Source: Lachnospiraceae bacterium
GTDB taxonomy: Bacteria; Bacillota_A; Clostridia; Lachnospirales; Lachnospiraceae
DNA: 64,000 bases
Assembly: GCA_021770615.1 (NCBI GenBank)
Contig: JAETQR010000018.1
Location: 16,583-80,582 of the forward strand
Direction: 5' to 3'
Shown here: positions 15,801 through 24,139 of the stretch, piece after piece
Position numbering within the stretch: position 1 is the stretch's first letter
Layout: each line of letters begins with the position of its first letter
Position numbers and translations under genes: made by a program
The notes under the pieces: model-generated
Seen by the model: the letters and a program-made list of their open reading frames with translations, nothing else
What the model was told of the DNA's origin: nothing
Database searches by the model: none

Positions 15801-16753
15801 AGCCCGCTTTTTAACTGAACAAGTCCGTCCTTAGCCGAGGTCAGTGTTTTCACTGTGGCCTCCAGATTCGCTTTCTGGGCTTTGATCTGCACAAGTCCTG
15901 CATTGACCTGTTTTTCTGATTCCTTTAATTTCTTTTCATTGGCCTCGATCGTCTTTAGATTACTGTTCAGCGTTTTTAATGTCTTCTCCATCTTCTGGGA
16001 AGATTTTACAAGTTTTGCCTCCCCTTTGGCAAGCTCTTCCGCTGTCTCCTCCTGCTTTTTCGCAAGGGTGTCCTTGCCCTCTTTGATCTTATCTTTATTA
16101 TCGGAAATCTTCTGACTGGCATCATCCAGTTTTCCTTCGACCGCATCCTTGACCTTTTTATTCATCTCATCGATCTTATCCTGCTGGATAATGACCTCTA
16201 CCTTTTTGGACACCTCTCCGGATGCATTTACAGAGGCCACACCTTCCACGCTTTCAAGTTCCGGAATGATGTCTGTCTCCGCCTTATCTGTCACCTGTAT
16301 ACGATCAAGGTCATCATAATCCAGCGCTGCAACCATGATCGGCATCATATCCGGGTTCAGCTTCATGATCGTAGGACTTCCGATACTGTCATCCCACTGA
16401 GCCGAAACCATATCAAGACTTTCCCTCATATCGATCGTGGCCGTGTTCATATCTGTGCTTTCATTAAACTCTAAAATAACCACAGATACATTGCTGCTCG
16501 AAACAGACGACACTTCTTTCATATTTGTGATACTCGCCATCGCCTGCTCGACCGGTTTTGTAACTGCCGTCTCAACCTCCTCCGGACTGGCTCCCGGATA
16601 AGTCGTCATGACGATCGCATAGGGCAGTTCCATATCCGGCAGAAGATCCGTACTCATATTACGGAAAGACAGTACGCCAAGAACAAGGATCAGCACAACG
16701 GCAACCAGCACGGTATACGGCTTTCTTACACTCAGTTTAGATAACAATTTCAT
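12803..16753 (-). CDS. RND/HAE1-type efflux permease with a long coiled-coil insertion
   Basis: 1316 aa, longer than the ~1030 usual for AcrB/MexB. The frame of the family is intact: TM1 at about 13-30, the TMPYP-like first periplasmic part, a TM4 with the proton-relay motif GVGMLVDNS near 690, and a C-terminal TM bundle with VLSGIIVNNGIVLVDYIN. Between about 190 and 495 there is a Lys/Glu/Gln-rich coiled coil (EKLNKSKKEITKGKKQVAAG type heptads) inserted in the first periplasmic loop. Gram-positives lack the outer membrane, and this insertion may stand in for a separate adaptor protein. No adaptor or outer-membrane gene is adjacent. The likely role is proton-driven export of lipophilic substances. 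Confidence 0.88.
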   Translation of the reverse strand: MKLLSKLSVRKPYTVLVAVVLILVLGVLSFRNMSTDLLPDMELPYAIVMTTYPGASPEEVETAVTKPVEQAMASITNMKEVSSVSSSNVSVVILEFNESTDMNTATIDMRESLDMVSAQWDDSIGSPTIMKLNPDMMPIMVAALDYDDLDRIQVTDKAETDIIPELESVEGVASVNASGEVSKKVEVIIQQDKIDEMNKKVKDAVEGKLDDASQKISDNKDKIKEGKDTLAKKQEETAEELAKGEAKLVKSSQKMEKTLKTLNSNLKTIEANEKKLKESEKQVNAGLVQIKAQKANLEATVKTLTSAKDGLVQLKSGLDALNGQKSMLEGQIAAAGETTELKTQLESVNAQISVLQSKLSEQGIKESELAGKVVEAENGLSQAQAGLTEISKQEEKLNKSKKEITKGKKQVAAGKKKLTDAKKKLQEGQISVEEATQELSKQKVLAAIKLSVAEAEVSSGESKLNEAEDNLKETSKTTKENTNLEKIITKSMVENILNAENFDMPAGYITDNDSSYLVRVGDKIGSDGDIEDLVICDMDLDGLKPIRLSDVADVAVTDNSSEVYAMVNGNPAVAVVMEKATGYSTGDVTDRLIDRFGELEAENEGLHISVLMNQGVYIDLVVDSVVQNLLIGSLLSILILFLFLWDLRPTIIVACSIPLSVVAAIVLMYFSGVSLNVISLSGLALGVGMLVDNSVVVIENIFRLRNEEGYSVKEAAVQGARQVAGAILASTLTTVCVFAPIIFTEGITRQLFTDLALTLAYSLLASLVVSLTLVPAMSQGMLRRTKEHRSSVITRVQDVYGRLLALLLRRKIFVLLGSFILLVLFAMLAVSRGTAFMPEMESTQMTITLAPPEDNKTLSEEELQEMSTEAMNRMLEIDGIETIGAMSGGGTMSMMSGGGNAVSMYVLLDEDTKHTNQELKKEIERKTKDIPCDIQVSASAMDMSAMFGAGITIQVKGKDLDKLQSITEDIMTRIQKVDGIEEVTNGMEEGNKEYRITVDKKKAMEYSLTVAQVFQQINAKIKDAQSATTISTDTEELNVYVSDDEDVSMDRKDIQKMKIEYTDAMTQKTKKVKLSKIADFSLADSPSSINRNKQSRYMSVSASIDDEHNIGLVSNEVRDALKDYEMPAGYDMEFTGEDESINESVEQVVLMFVVGVLFMYLIMVAQFQSLLSPFIILFTIPLAFTGGFMGLWISGSEVSVIAMIGFVMLSGIIVNNGIVLVDYINQLRERGMEKFEAIVEAGRTRLRPILMTAVTTILGLVPMVVSGQSGSDMVRPMAIVTIGGLIYGTLLTLFVVPCIYAVLNRKKNKVAQDGEK

Positions 16754-16821
16754 TTCCCCCTTAAATTACGATCCAGATATCAAAAGACATTTCTGACAAC
16801 CAAACCAATTATATAATTATT

Positions 16822-16876
16822 TAACATGGTTATCAATTTAACAAGGAAATTATATCACACCGTATCCATTTGTCAA
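16822..16876 (-). promoter_or_regulatory. Promoter and operator-like palindromes of the RND pump
   Basis: Minus-strand TTGACA (16871-16876), 16-base spacer, TATAAT (16849-16854). Just downstream of the expected start of transcription lie two overlapping inverted repeats of GTTA/TAAC (16829-16843 and 16822-16832), a size typical of MarR/TetR-type operators. The regulator is not encoded next door. The rest of 16754-16954 shows nothing else. Confidence 0.55.
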
Positions 16877-16954
16877 TGCTATTTAGATTTCCTAATTGTA
16901 AACATTTTGAAACAAAATAATATCAACACCGTAAAATGCATGACATACAAATCG

Positions 16955-18064
16955 TTACACCAGCCACATGCCCCGAAACCACCTCATGATCTGCCATACC
17001 CCTGTACCATGTAAACCGTATTCCGTAAGAAGTCCATATTTCCTCTGTATGCTCCGCACATCCTCAAACCATACGACATGCTCTGTACCTGTTTCATCTT
17101 CATAATTAAAATATGGCGACCAGGCTGTTTCATCAAACCGGATCTCTGCTCCGTAACGGATCGCGATTTGGACAGCTTCGACATTTCCGATCGTCCGCGC
17201 CTCCGTCTCCCCCCGCACAAACGGAAGCGGCCAGTCATATCCATAATTGGCGATCCCCAGATTGATCTTCGATGATGCGATTTCGGTTATCGCATAATTG
17301 ACAACCCTTCTTACCATGTTCAGGGGAGCTACTGCCATGGGAGGGCCATACCGGTACCCCCACTCATACGTCATCAAAAGAACCTCATCCGCCACACCCC
17401 CGATCGCCCCATAATCCTTTCCTTCATATAAAAGTCCCTTCTGGTCTGCCGAAGTCTTTGGTGCCAGAGCCACGGATACCGAAAATCCATACTCATGCAT
17501 TACCTCCACTGTGCGCTCCACAAATGCCGTAAAAAAATCCCGGTCCTCCGCAAGGATATATTCAAAATCAATATCAATTCCCCGGTAATCTTTTTCCTGC
17601 ATCAAAGACACCAGATTGTACAAAAGCCTGTCTACGGAGACCGCATTTGTAACAACCTGGTGAATCAGGTTATTATTAAATTTTCCGTCTGGCCCGAAAG
17701 GGGTCAGCGTAAGGATCGGAAGTGTATCGTTTTCCAGGCTCATCTGTATCATCCATGTGTCGTCCATCGGAGGATAGACGACTTCTCCCTCCGTTGTAAA
17801 ACCATAGGAAAATACAAATAAACGGGTTAAAAACGGGATCGTCTGTTCCAGAACCCAATGGCTGATATACGTGTACGCATATCCACCCGAATTGATCACC
17901 CGCTCCATTCCCTCTTCATACTCCCCGATCAAAAGAGCCTGCCCTACTGCAAGCGGATAAGGAAACACAAGCTGGTTATTCCAGATGATGCTCTCCACCG
18001 GTACTGCATAGCGTCTGGCGATTTCATCTACCGTATCCCCTCTTTGTACCACATATATTTCCAT
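16955..18064 (-). CDS. LysM plus GH18 spore-germination-type glycosidase (YaaH/SleL-like)
   Basis: A 369-aa protein. One LysM domain (IYVVQRGDTVDEIARRYAV, about 3-46) is followed by a GH18 barrel with the active motif GIDIDFEY (catalytic Glu near 180). LysM binds peptidoglycan and the GH18 domain cleaves beta-1,4 glycan bonds. The combination is that of SleL/YaaH/YdhD enzymes acting on spore cortex, which points to a spore former. The start is taken at the ATG at 18064; a longer reading to 18124 would begin with TTG inside the neighbour. No clear ribosome site is seen, so expression may be coupled or weak. Confidence 0.82.
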   Translation of the reverse strand: MEIYVVQRGDTVDEIARRYAVPVESIIWNNQLVFPYPLAVGQALLIGEYEEGMERVINSGGYAYTYISHWVLEQTIPFLTRLFVFSYGFTTEGEVVYPPMDDTWMIQMSLENDTLPILTLTPFGPDGKFNNNLIHQVVTNAVSVDRLLYNLVSLMQEKDYRGIDIDFEYILAEDRDFFTAFVERTVEVMHEYGFSVSVALAPKTSADQKGLLYEGKDYGAIGGVADEVLLMTYEWGYRYGPPMAVAPLNMVRRVVNYAITEIASSKINLGIANYGYDWPLPFVRGETEARTIGNVEAVQIAIRYGAEIRFDETAWSPYFNYEDETGTEHVVWFEDVRSIQRKYGLLTEYGLHGTGVWQIMRWFRGMWLV

Positions 18065-18101
18065 ACAAAAACACCATTTTTTATCTATGTTTATGATGCC
18101 T

Positions 18102-19250
18102 TTACAGATTATATTCTTCAACAAGCATATCTGTTATCTTTACGGCAGACCTCCCGTCCGTGTCCGTATGGAACATCTTTTTTGCCTCCATCCTCTCCTG
18201 CCTTGCCGAATCCGTGCCGGAAGCCAGTTCTTCTACAAAATCCAGCAACCCTTTAAACTCCTCGACATAAAATCCCTTTATATACTCCTTATAGTCCGGG
18301 AATGCCAGCGTAAAATGGCGGAAATATTCTTCTTTGTCTTCGATCGTAAGCGCTACAGGCCTGTCGGTGAGAAGATAATCAAAATACACAGAGGAATAAT
18401 CCGTGATCAGACCGTCGGTATTCCCGAGCAGTTCATACAGTGTCAGCTCAAAGGCTGCCAGATAAGCGTCGTCTGCAATCATGATATTCGGAAAAGAATC
18501 CTTCTCAAACACGGAAAGCTCCTGCACCGGATGCGGCCGGAACAAAATAAGGATATTCTTCTCTTTTAAAAGATCACCCAGCTGCTTTAGCTCCTGCTTA
18601 TCATGCACACAGGGCATGCCATACGGATACGGATTTTCCATCGCCCGTTCCATATGAAGACGATGCTGCCGGTAAGTCGGCATCCAAAGAACCACTTTCT
18701 GAAAACCAGACACCGAGCTTTTCCATTTTCCGGCCGGACTCCTGTTTACCAGCACATCATTTCTCGGATATCCCAGATCACAAAGAACATGTTCCGGGAC
18801 ATACAGTTTCTCTTTGTAGACGTCTCTCCAGAATCCGGACTGGATCATATATTTATCACATTCTCCAAACTTACGGCTGTACCCGAGATCGATCTTGATC
18901 GGCATACCATGCCCCAGATGGATCCTCACCTGTTTTTTTCTTCTTTTATATATAAATGAATTACAATCAATGATATATTTACTGCAATTTAATACATAAA
19001 CTCTCCGGATCATCTCCCTGACAGTATGCGCATCATTTTCAAAGGTATATACATTTTCCGGGAGCTCATATTTCTTTCCATCATGGAATGTCTTCATCCA
19101 GTAAATTTTATAACGTTGATTGATCCCCCGGCGAAGAAATTCCTCATATAATGCAAATGAATTATCCGAAAGATCCGGATGGCTCTCAAACAAAATGATC
19201 TTTCTGAGAGGAAGCAGCCGGATGCATGCAATAAATAATTTTTTGATCAT
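18102..19250 (-). CDS. CDP-glycerol:polyol-phosphate glycerophosphotransferase-like protein
   Basis: A 382-aa protein of the TagB/TagF family. Family motifs include LGHGMPIK (catalytic His region, about 125-132), a YPRND segment, LWMPTYRQ, FRPHP and the TDYSSVYFDYL motif near 300. These enzymes add glycerol phosphate or polyol phosphate to a lipid-linked or protein-linked glycan at the inner membrane face. The ATG at 19250 follows GAGGGAGAAA. It overlaps nothing and is tightly linked to the PglF-like gene, so it probably builds the phosphate part of the same surface polymer. Confidence 0.85.
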   Translation of the reverse strand: MIKKLFIACIRLLPLRKIILFESHPDLSDNSFALYEEFLRRGINQRYKIYWMKTFHDGKKYELPENVYTFENDAHTVREMIRRVYVLNCSKYIIDCNSFIYKRRKKQVRIHLGHGMPIKIDLGYSRKFGECDKYMIQSGFWRDVYKEKLYVPEHVLCDLGYPRNDVLVNRSPAGKWKSSVSGFQKVVLWMPTYRQHRLHMERAMENPYPYGMPCVHDKQELKQLGDLLKEKNILILFRPHPVQELSVFEKDSFPNIMIADDAYLAAFELTLYELLGNTDGLITDYSSVYFDYLLTDRPVALTIEDKEEYFRHFTLAFPDYKEYIKGFYVEEFKGLLDFVEELASGTDSARQERMEAKKMFHTDTDGRSAVKITDMLVEEYNL

Positions 19251-19258
19251 TTTCTCCC

Positions 19259-21226
19259 TCAATTCATCTTTTTACTGGACTCATAAAAATCAGTAAATTT
19301 CTCATCAAGAACTTTTTTGTCCCGTCTGCGTTCCTCTTTCCTGATCTGATAAGTCGGTACCAGTTCCGAAATGATCTCTTTCATATTCGGAACCTCATTA
19401 TTTGTCTCCTCATACAGCTTTTCCAGCTTATCAAAAAATGTATTCTCATCAAATTCAATCGGTTTTCCGATATGGATCAGTTCATTTTCCGTGTCAGTGA
19501 GCCCCTCCTCATCCATCAGGATCTCTTCATATAATTTCTCTCCGGGGCGAAGCCCTGTATACTCGATTCTGATATCTTCATCCGGAACATATCCGGACAG
19601 CTTGATCAGGTTTCTCGCCAGATCATCGATCTTTACCGGCTCTCCCATATCCAAAACAAAGATCTCGCCGCCCTTTGCATAAGCGCCTGCCTGCAGGACG
19701 AGAGAAACTGCCTCCGGTATCGTCATAAAATACCGTATGATATTTTTGTCCGTAACTGTCACCGGACCGCCTGCTTCGATCTGCCTTTTAAACAAAGGGA
19801 TAACGCTGCCATTGCTCCCCAGAACATTTCCAAAGCGTACCGCCACAAAATCCGTGGAAGAATGCCGGTTCAGCCCCTGAACGATCATCTCGCACATACG
19901 CTTGGAAGCTCCCATGATGTTCGTCGGATTCACCGCTTTGTCCGTCGATATGAGGACAAATTTTTTGGCTCCGTATTTATCCGCGGCAAGTGCTGTCTTG
20001 TACGTACCAAATACATTGTTTTTGATCGCCTCGTTCGGACTGTCTTCCATAAGTGGTACATGTTTGTGAGCTGCCGCATGATATACGATATCCGGCCTGT
20101 ATTTTTCAAAGACCTGATCCACGCGGTTCGTATTTCTGACCGAGCCGATCAGTACCTCCAGATGCATGTGAGGATATTTCGCCCGCAATTCCTGCTGGAT
20201 ATCATAAGCATTATTTTCATAAATATCAAATATGATAAGCATCTTCGGCCGGTTAGCGGCGATCTGACGGCAAAGCTCACTTCCAATAGAACCCCCGCCG
20301 CCTGTAACGAGAACAACTTTGTTTTTCACATAACCTGCGATCGATTCCAGATTTGTCTCTACCGGTTCTCTTCCCAAAAGATCCTCGATCTGGACCGGAC
20401 GCAGTTTCTCCACCGCTGCCTCGCCATTTACAAACTGATAAACACCGGGAAGTATCTTCAGATCAGCCCCCGTCTGCTGACAGATTTCTAGGATCTCTTT
20501 CACATCTTTTTTCGGAGCGCTCGGCATCGCAACGATGATTTCATTGATCGCATAATACTTTGTCGCATCAAGGATCCTGTCTCTTCCGCCGATCACCTTG
20601 ACCCCGTTGATAAACGTATTCTGCTTGGATTTATTGTCATCAATGATACAGCATATATTACTATCCAGTTTATTACTCATCTTCAGCTCGTTGATCACCA
20701 TATTACCGGATTCACCCGCACCGATCACCATCGTATTCCGCATCCCCACACCGTGTACATTTTCATTATACAAAAGCCGTATGATCCGGTAGGAAAACCG
20801 GACAACTAACGTCATGATAAATAAAAGCAGAAGATAGATGACAAAATAAGAACGGGGAAGCCTGCGGTATGTTCCAAAAACAGTGAGGAAATGAACAACA
20901 GCAGACAGCCCGCAGGCGATCGCAATGTTTAAGACCTCTCCCAGGCTGGCATAACGCCACAGGCTGTTATAAAGCCGGAAAAACATGAATATAATAAGCG
21001 TAACGATCGTATTTATGATAATAAGCTCCTGAAGTGTCGTCACATATCCCTTGGGATAGTCATCGGTGATCCCACTCCGGATAAACCTCCCCCAGTTTAA
21101 TTCATACCGGATAAACAGGGCCGCAAAAGAACATAAATTAATGCACACGGCATCCCATATAACAAGCAGGCCCCTGTAGACCATAGACAGCCTGCCGCTT
21201 TCTATATATTTTTTTAACCGATACAT
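19259..21226 (-). CDS. Membrane UDP-sugar 4,6-dehydratase (PglF/CapD/WbpM-like)
   Basis: A 655-aa protein. Four N-terminal transmembrane helices (about 15-130) lead to a first Rossmann domain (VIGAGESGNMV, about 168) and a SDR domain with VTGGGGSIGSE (about 310) and the STDKAVNPTNIMGASKR segment (about 415-431). This layout is that of UDP-N-acetylglucosamine 4,6-dehydratases that start synthesis of bacillosamine, QuiNAc or FucNAc-type sugars. It lies between a TagF-like gene and a divergent ligase/polymerase gene, in the surface polysaccharide cluster. Confidence 0.9.
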   Translation of the reverse strand: MYRLKKYIESGRLSMVYRGLLVIWDAVCINLCSFAALFIRYELNWGRFIRSGITDDYPKGYVTTLQELIIINTIVTLIIFMFFRLYNSLWRYASLGEVLNIAIACGLSAVVHFLTVFGTYRRLPRSYFVIYLLLLFIMTLVVRFSYRIIRLLYNENVHGVGMRNTMVIGAGESGNMVINELKMSNKLDSNICCIIDDNKSKQNTFINGVKVIGGRDRILDATKYYAINEIIVAMPSAPKKDVKEILEICQQTGADLKILPGVYQFVNGEAAVEKLRPVQIEDLLGREPVETNLESIAGYVKNKVVLVTGGGGSIGSELCRQIAANRPKMLIIFDIYENNAYDIQQELRAKYPHMHLEVLIGSVRNTNRVDQVFEKYRPDIVYHAAAHKHVPLMEDSPNEAIKNNVFGTYKTALAADKYGAKKFVLISTDKAVNPTNIMGASKRMCEMIVQGLNRHSSTDFVAVRFGNVLGSNGSVIPLFKRQIEAGGPVTVTDKNIIRYFMTIPEAVSLVLQAGAYAKGGEIFVLDMGEPVKIDDLARNLIKLSGYVPDEDIRIEYTGLRPGEKLYEEILMDEEGLTDTENELIHIGKPIEFDENTFFDKLEKLYEETNNEVPNMKEIISELVPTYQIRKEERRRDKKVLDEKFTDFYESSKKMN

Positions 21227-21321
21227 CGTTTTCCCTCCGCATTGCCATCAACCAGTCATCCGGCTGGTTGATCATTCTTCTGAAAGATGGACGAACAATA
21301 ACAATATTATACAAAAAAATG

Positions 21322-21350
21322 TTGAAAAAATCAATCTTTTAGAGTATACT
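21322..21350 (+). promoter_or_regulatory. Sigma-A-type promoter for the ligase/polymerase gene
   Basis: TTGAAA (21322-21327), 17-base spacer, TATACT (21345-21350), about 58 bases before the start codon. Confidence 0.65.
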
Positions 21351-21407
21351 ACCCTCAGTTGACAAAAATTTTGCCATCATGATACACAAGAAATGGAGAC
21401 TTACCAC

Positions 21408-22781
21408 ATGAGTACAAATATGAAAAATGTAGTAAACCAAATTACTTTCTGTTATATTATTTTCCTTGCCATATACAGTATATCTACCCGTTTCGTGCCC
21501 ACTGCCATCCTCTGTGAAGGGCCTGTGGCGGATATCCTGTACAAAACCGTTATCATCAGCGGCGGACTTTTATCGCTTTTCTATCTCCGGCTTTTAAAAA
21601 ATATCATAAAACCCGGCATCCATCTTTTTTTACTTGCCGGTTTTGTCATAATCCTTGGTATCTCTACACTGCTAAACTACAAATACGAATTTTTCGGAAA
21701 TATACTGGGGATGGCCACCTTTGTCTCACAGCTTATCATTTTTTACTTTCTTCCCCTCATTATGCCAAAAACACAGATCATAAAATGCATCAAATACACG
21801 GCTCTGTTTACTTCCTTTCTGTGGACGATCGGATGTATCTCCTCCCTGTACCAGTACGTTAAAAATATCCATTACACCACGATAAGCCCCGAAAATCTCC
21901 GAATCCGCCAGGGAATCGTCGATGGACGTTTGTTTGGCTTATTTTCCGATCCGAATTTTGCCGCTTTTACCTCCCTTATCCTTATCATTCTCCTGATCTA
22001 CACGATCATGCATACAAAAATAAAAGCATTAAAAATATATGGCGTCATCAGCATCTTTCTCAATCTGTGTTATCTGATCATGTCAAATTCCAGGACGATC
22101 TATATCACAGCACTTGGGGTTCTGTTCACTGCTATCGTTCTGATCACCTATAATAACCTGAAAACAGATCCGGCATCTGATACAAAAACTTTTCTTATCT
22201 TATCCGGAAAGCGGATCCTGATCGCGATCCTTGGTGTGGCCGCAGTATACTCCATTATCTTTTTCCCTATGCGCCAGTTTGGCCAGTTCATGGAACCGGA
22301 GCGGAGTGTCAATGACATGGTGCGGGAAGATGTAAACACGGAAAACATTACCAATAACCGTTCCACTATATGGAAAAACTACTTTTCTCTCTATAAAGAC
22401 AAGCCCGTTTTCGGTTTTTCCATCCGGAGCGCCCTTCCGTATGCAACAGAGAAATACCCGGACAGTTATCTGGCAAAGACAAAGTATGTCACCCACAACA
22501 GCTATATTTCCCTTCTGATCGAAACAGGAGCTACCGGCTTTATCGTTATGGGGGCATTTTTCCTTCTAACCTTTATCCAATCCCTGAAACGGATCCGTCA
22601 AAAAGAAAAGATCAGCACTAACTACATTTTATCTGTCGCATTGATCGTAGCGGTACTGATCTTCCTGATGTGTTTTCACGATGTTTTCTTCACGGTAAAT
22701 ATCGAGACGATGCTTTTATATATCAGCGTTGGCTGCCTCTGCAAGTCAAATCGGCAGCTTCCTGTGAAATCATCTCAGTGA
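21408..22781 (+). CDS. O-antigen ligase/Wzy-type polymerase family membrane protein
   Basis: About 457 aa with 10-12 hydrophobic helices and a large extracytoplasmic loop in the second half containing NNRSTIWKNYFSLYKDKPVFG and VTHNSYISLLIETG. This N-R-x-x-x-W and HN-Y-L-x pattern is the Wzy_C/O-antigen ligase domain. It polymerises or ligates lipid-linked glycan at the outer membrane face. The ATG at 21408 has GGAG 9 bases upstream; an ATG at 21393 is possible. It is the only plus-strand gene in this part of the cluster, and its 3' end overlaps the convergent GT4 gene by 59 bases. Confidence 0.82.
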   Translation: MSTNMKNVVNQITFCYIIFLAIYSISTRFVPTAILCEGPVADILYKTVIISGGLLSLFYLRLLKNIIKPGIHLFLLAGFVIILGISTLLNYKYEFFGNILGMATFVSQLIIFYFLPLIMPKTQIIKCIKYTALFTSFLWTIGCISSLYQYVKNIHYTTISPENLRIRQGIVDGRLFGLFSDPNFAAFTSLILIILLIYTIMHTKIKALKIYGVISIFLNLCYLIMSNSRTIYITALGVLFTAIVLITYNNLKTDPASDTKTFLILSGKRILIAILGVAAVYSIIFFPMRQFGQFMEPERSVNDMVREDVNTENITNNRSTIWKNYFSLYKDKPVFGFSIRSALPYATEKYPDSYLAKTKYVTHNSYISLLIETGATGFIVMGAFFLLTFIQSLKRIRQKEKISTNYILSVALIVAVLIFLMCFHDVFFTVNIETMLLYISVGCLCKSNRQLPVKSSQ

Positions 22782-23871
22782 TCAGAGCTTTCCACTGACG
22801 GAGTATCTTCTCTTTTTTAAATTCATCCAGATTCCATGAGGACTGTTCTGACATGCGGATTCTTCTTTCCCTGTCCATAAGCAGTTCATAGATTTGATCT
22901 GCCATATATTCTGTATCATAAGGCGGTATCAGGACACCGTCCTTTCCGTCCTCGATGATTTCCGCGGGCCCCGAAACGATATCAAAACTGACAAGGGGCA
23001 GATGATTTGCTTTTGCCTCTAAAAGCGCAAGGGGAAGCCCCTCGCGGTATGAGGTCAGCACATACATACAATGCCCCTGATAACACGTTTCCATACCGTC
23101 AGCAAGCCCCATGAGTTTCACGTTTTTTTCTAATCCCCTCTGGTGGATACGTTGTTTTGTCTCCTCAAACAGCTCTCCCTCACCGTATACTTCCCACACA
23201 AAATCTTTGTCTTTTTTCCGCAGCGCCGCTGCCACTTCAACGAGAAGATCCATTCCCTTTTCTTTTGAAAACCGTCCCGCTGTAAGCAGTTTCCGGGAAT
23301 CCGCATCATAGCTTCCCGCATGATACTGGATCGTATCATCGATCCAGTTATAGATCGTCATAACCCTTCCCGGTTTACAATGGAACTTTTCATAGTAGGC
23401 ATTCTCACTCTGTCTGGTGAGAACGACTGTCCGGTCCGAATACCGGGCTCCCATCCGGCGCATAAAACGCACGACTTTATCATCCCACTGGTTCATAAGT
23501 GCTCCGTGATCACAGAACACTTTCGGTATGTTCAGTCTTCTTCCCAAAACCCCTGCAAGGAATCCCGCATAAACGCCTATATAAAATAAAAACCGGATTT
23601 CATGCTCCAGACAGTACCTGCGAAAGTCCTTTCCCGCTTTTAACATCACATCCCGGATCCTCGCCTTGTACGGAAGTATATTATAATAATGGATCCCCTC
23701 ATCCAACGCATAAGCACATTCCGCTTTCTCGTGGATCAGGCTTATAACATAAATCTCATATTCTTCTCCTCCAGTGTCTTCGGCAGCTAGTGCATTGGCG
23801 ATATTACAAAGCACCTGCTGGCCTCCCCCCCGTATACTCATATCAAAATCCACAAAACCTATTTTTATCAT
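22723..23871 (-). CDS. Family 4 glycosyltransferase
   Basis: A 382-aa GT-B enzyme. The N-terminus has GGGQQVLCNIANAL (acceptor side), and the C-terminal donor domain carries AGRFSKEKGMDLLVE, then SYREGLPLALLEAKANHLP with the E(x7)E motif, typical of GT4. It transfers a hexose from a nucleotide sugar at the cytoplasmic face in surface glycan assembly. Only a weak ribosome site (GAGAG) precedes the ATG. It overlaps the convergent ligase gene by 59 bases at the 3' end, and a 239-bp near-palindrome separates it from the next gene upstream. Confidence 0.88.
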   Translation of the reverse strand: MIKIGFVDFDMSIRGGGQQVLCNIANALAAEDTGGEEYEIYVISLIHEKAECAYALDEGIHYYNILPYKARIRDVMLKAGKDFRRYCLEHEIRFLFYIGVYAGFLAGVLGRRLNIPKVFCDHGALMNQWDDKVVRFMRRMGARYSDRTVVLTRQSENAYYEKFHCKPGRVMTIYNWIDDTIQYHAGSYDADSRKLLTAGRFSKEKGMDLLVEVAAALRKKDKDFVWEVYGEGELFEETKQRIHQRGLEKNVKLMGLADGMETCYQGHCMYVLTSYREGLPLALLEAKANHLPLVSFDIVSGPAEIIEDGKDGVLIPPYDTEYMADQIYELLMDRERRIRMSEQSSWNLDEFKKEKILRQWKALITEMISQEAADLTCRGSQR

Positions 23872-23900
23872 AGTACCGCTCTCTTTTCTCTTTATTTTGT

Positions 23901-24139
23901 GATCCGGGCGTCAAAAGCCCTTTCATTTTGAAGGACTTGGCAATATGCACAAAAAACAATAAGATGAGCAGCTTTATGCACGATGGAGCTGAGACTCAGG
24001 GAATCGTGGAAGTCCTTTCTGAACACGATTCCCACGAAATGAGGCTCAGCGGAGTGGTTCGTGCATCCGCTGCGAAGATATTGTTTTTTGTGCATATTGC
24101 CAACACATCAAAAAAACAAAAACTTTTGATGCCCGGATC
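23901..24139. repeat. 239-bp near-palindromic hairpin element
   Basis: The outer arm at 23901-23917 pairs with 24123-24139 (16 of 17). A second, perfect 25-base arm, TTGGCAATATGCACAAAAAA plus five more bases (23938-23962), pairs with 24078-24102. Inner stems (GCAGC, ATGCACGA, CTGAG, GGAATCGTG) continue to a short central loop near 24010-24025. It fills the whole gap between the GT4 and GT2 genes, and its right edge supplies the TGA stop codon (24138-24140) of the GT2 gene. It has no coding frame of note. It may be a MITE-like element, a REP-type structured element, or a terminator. Confidence 0.85.
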
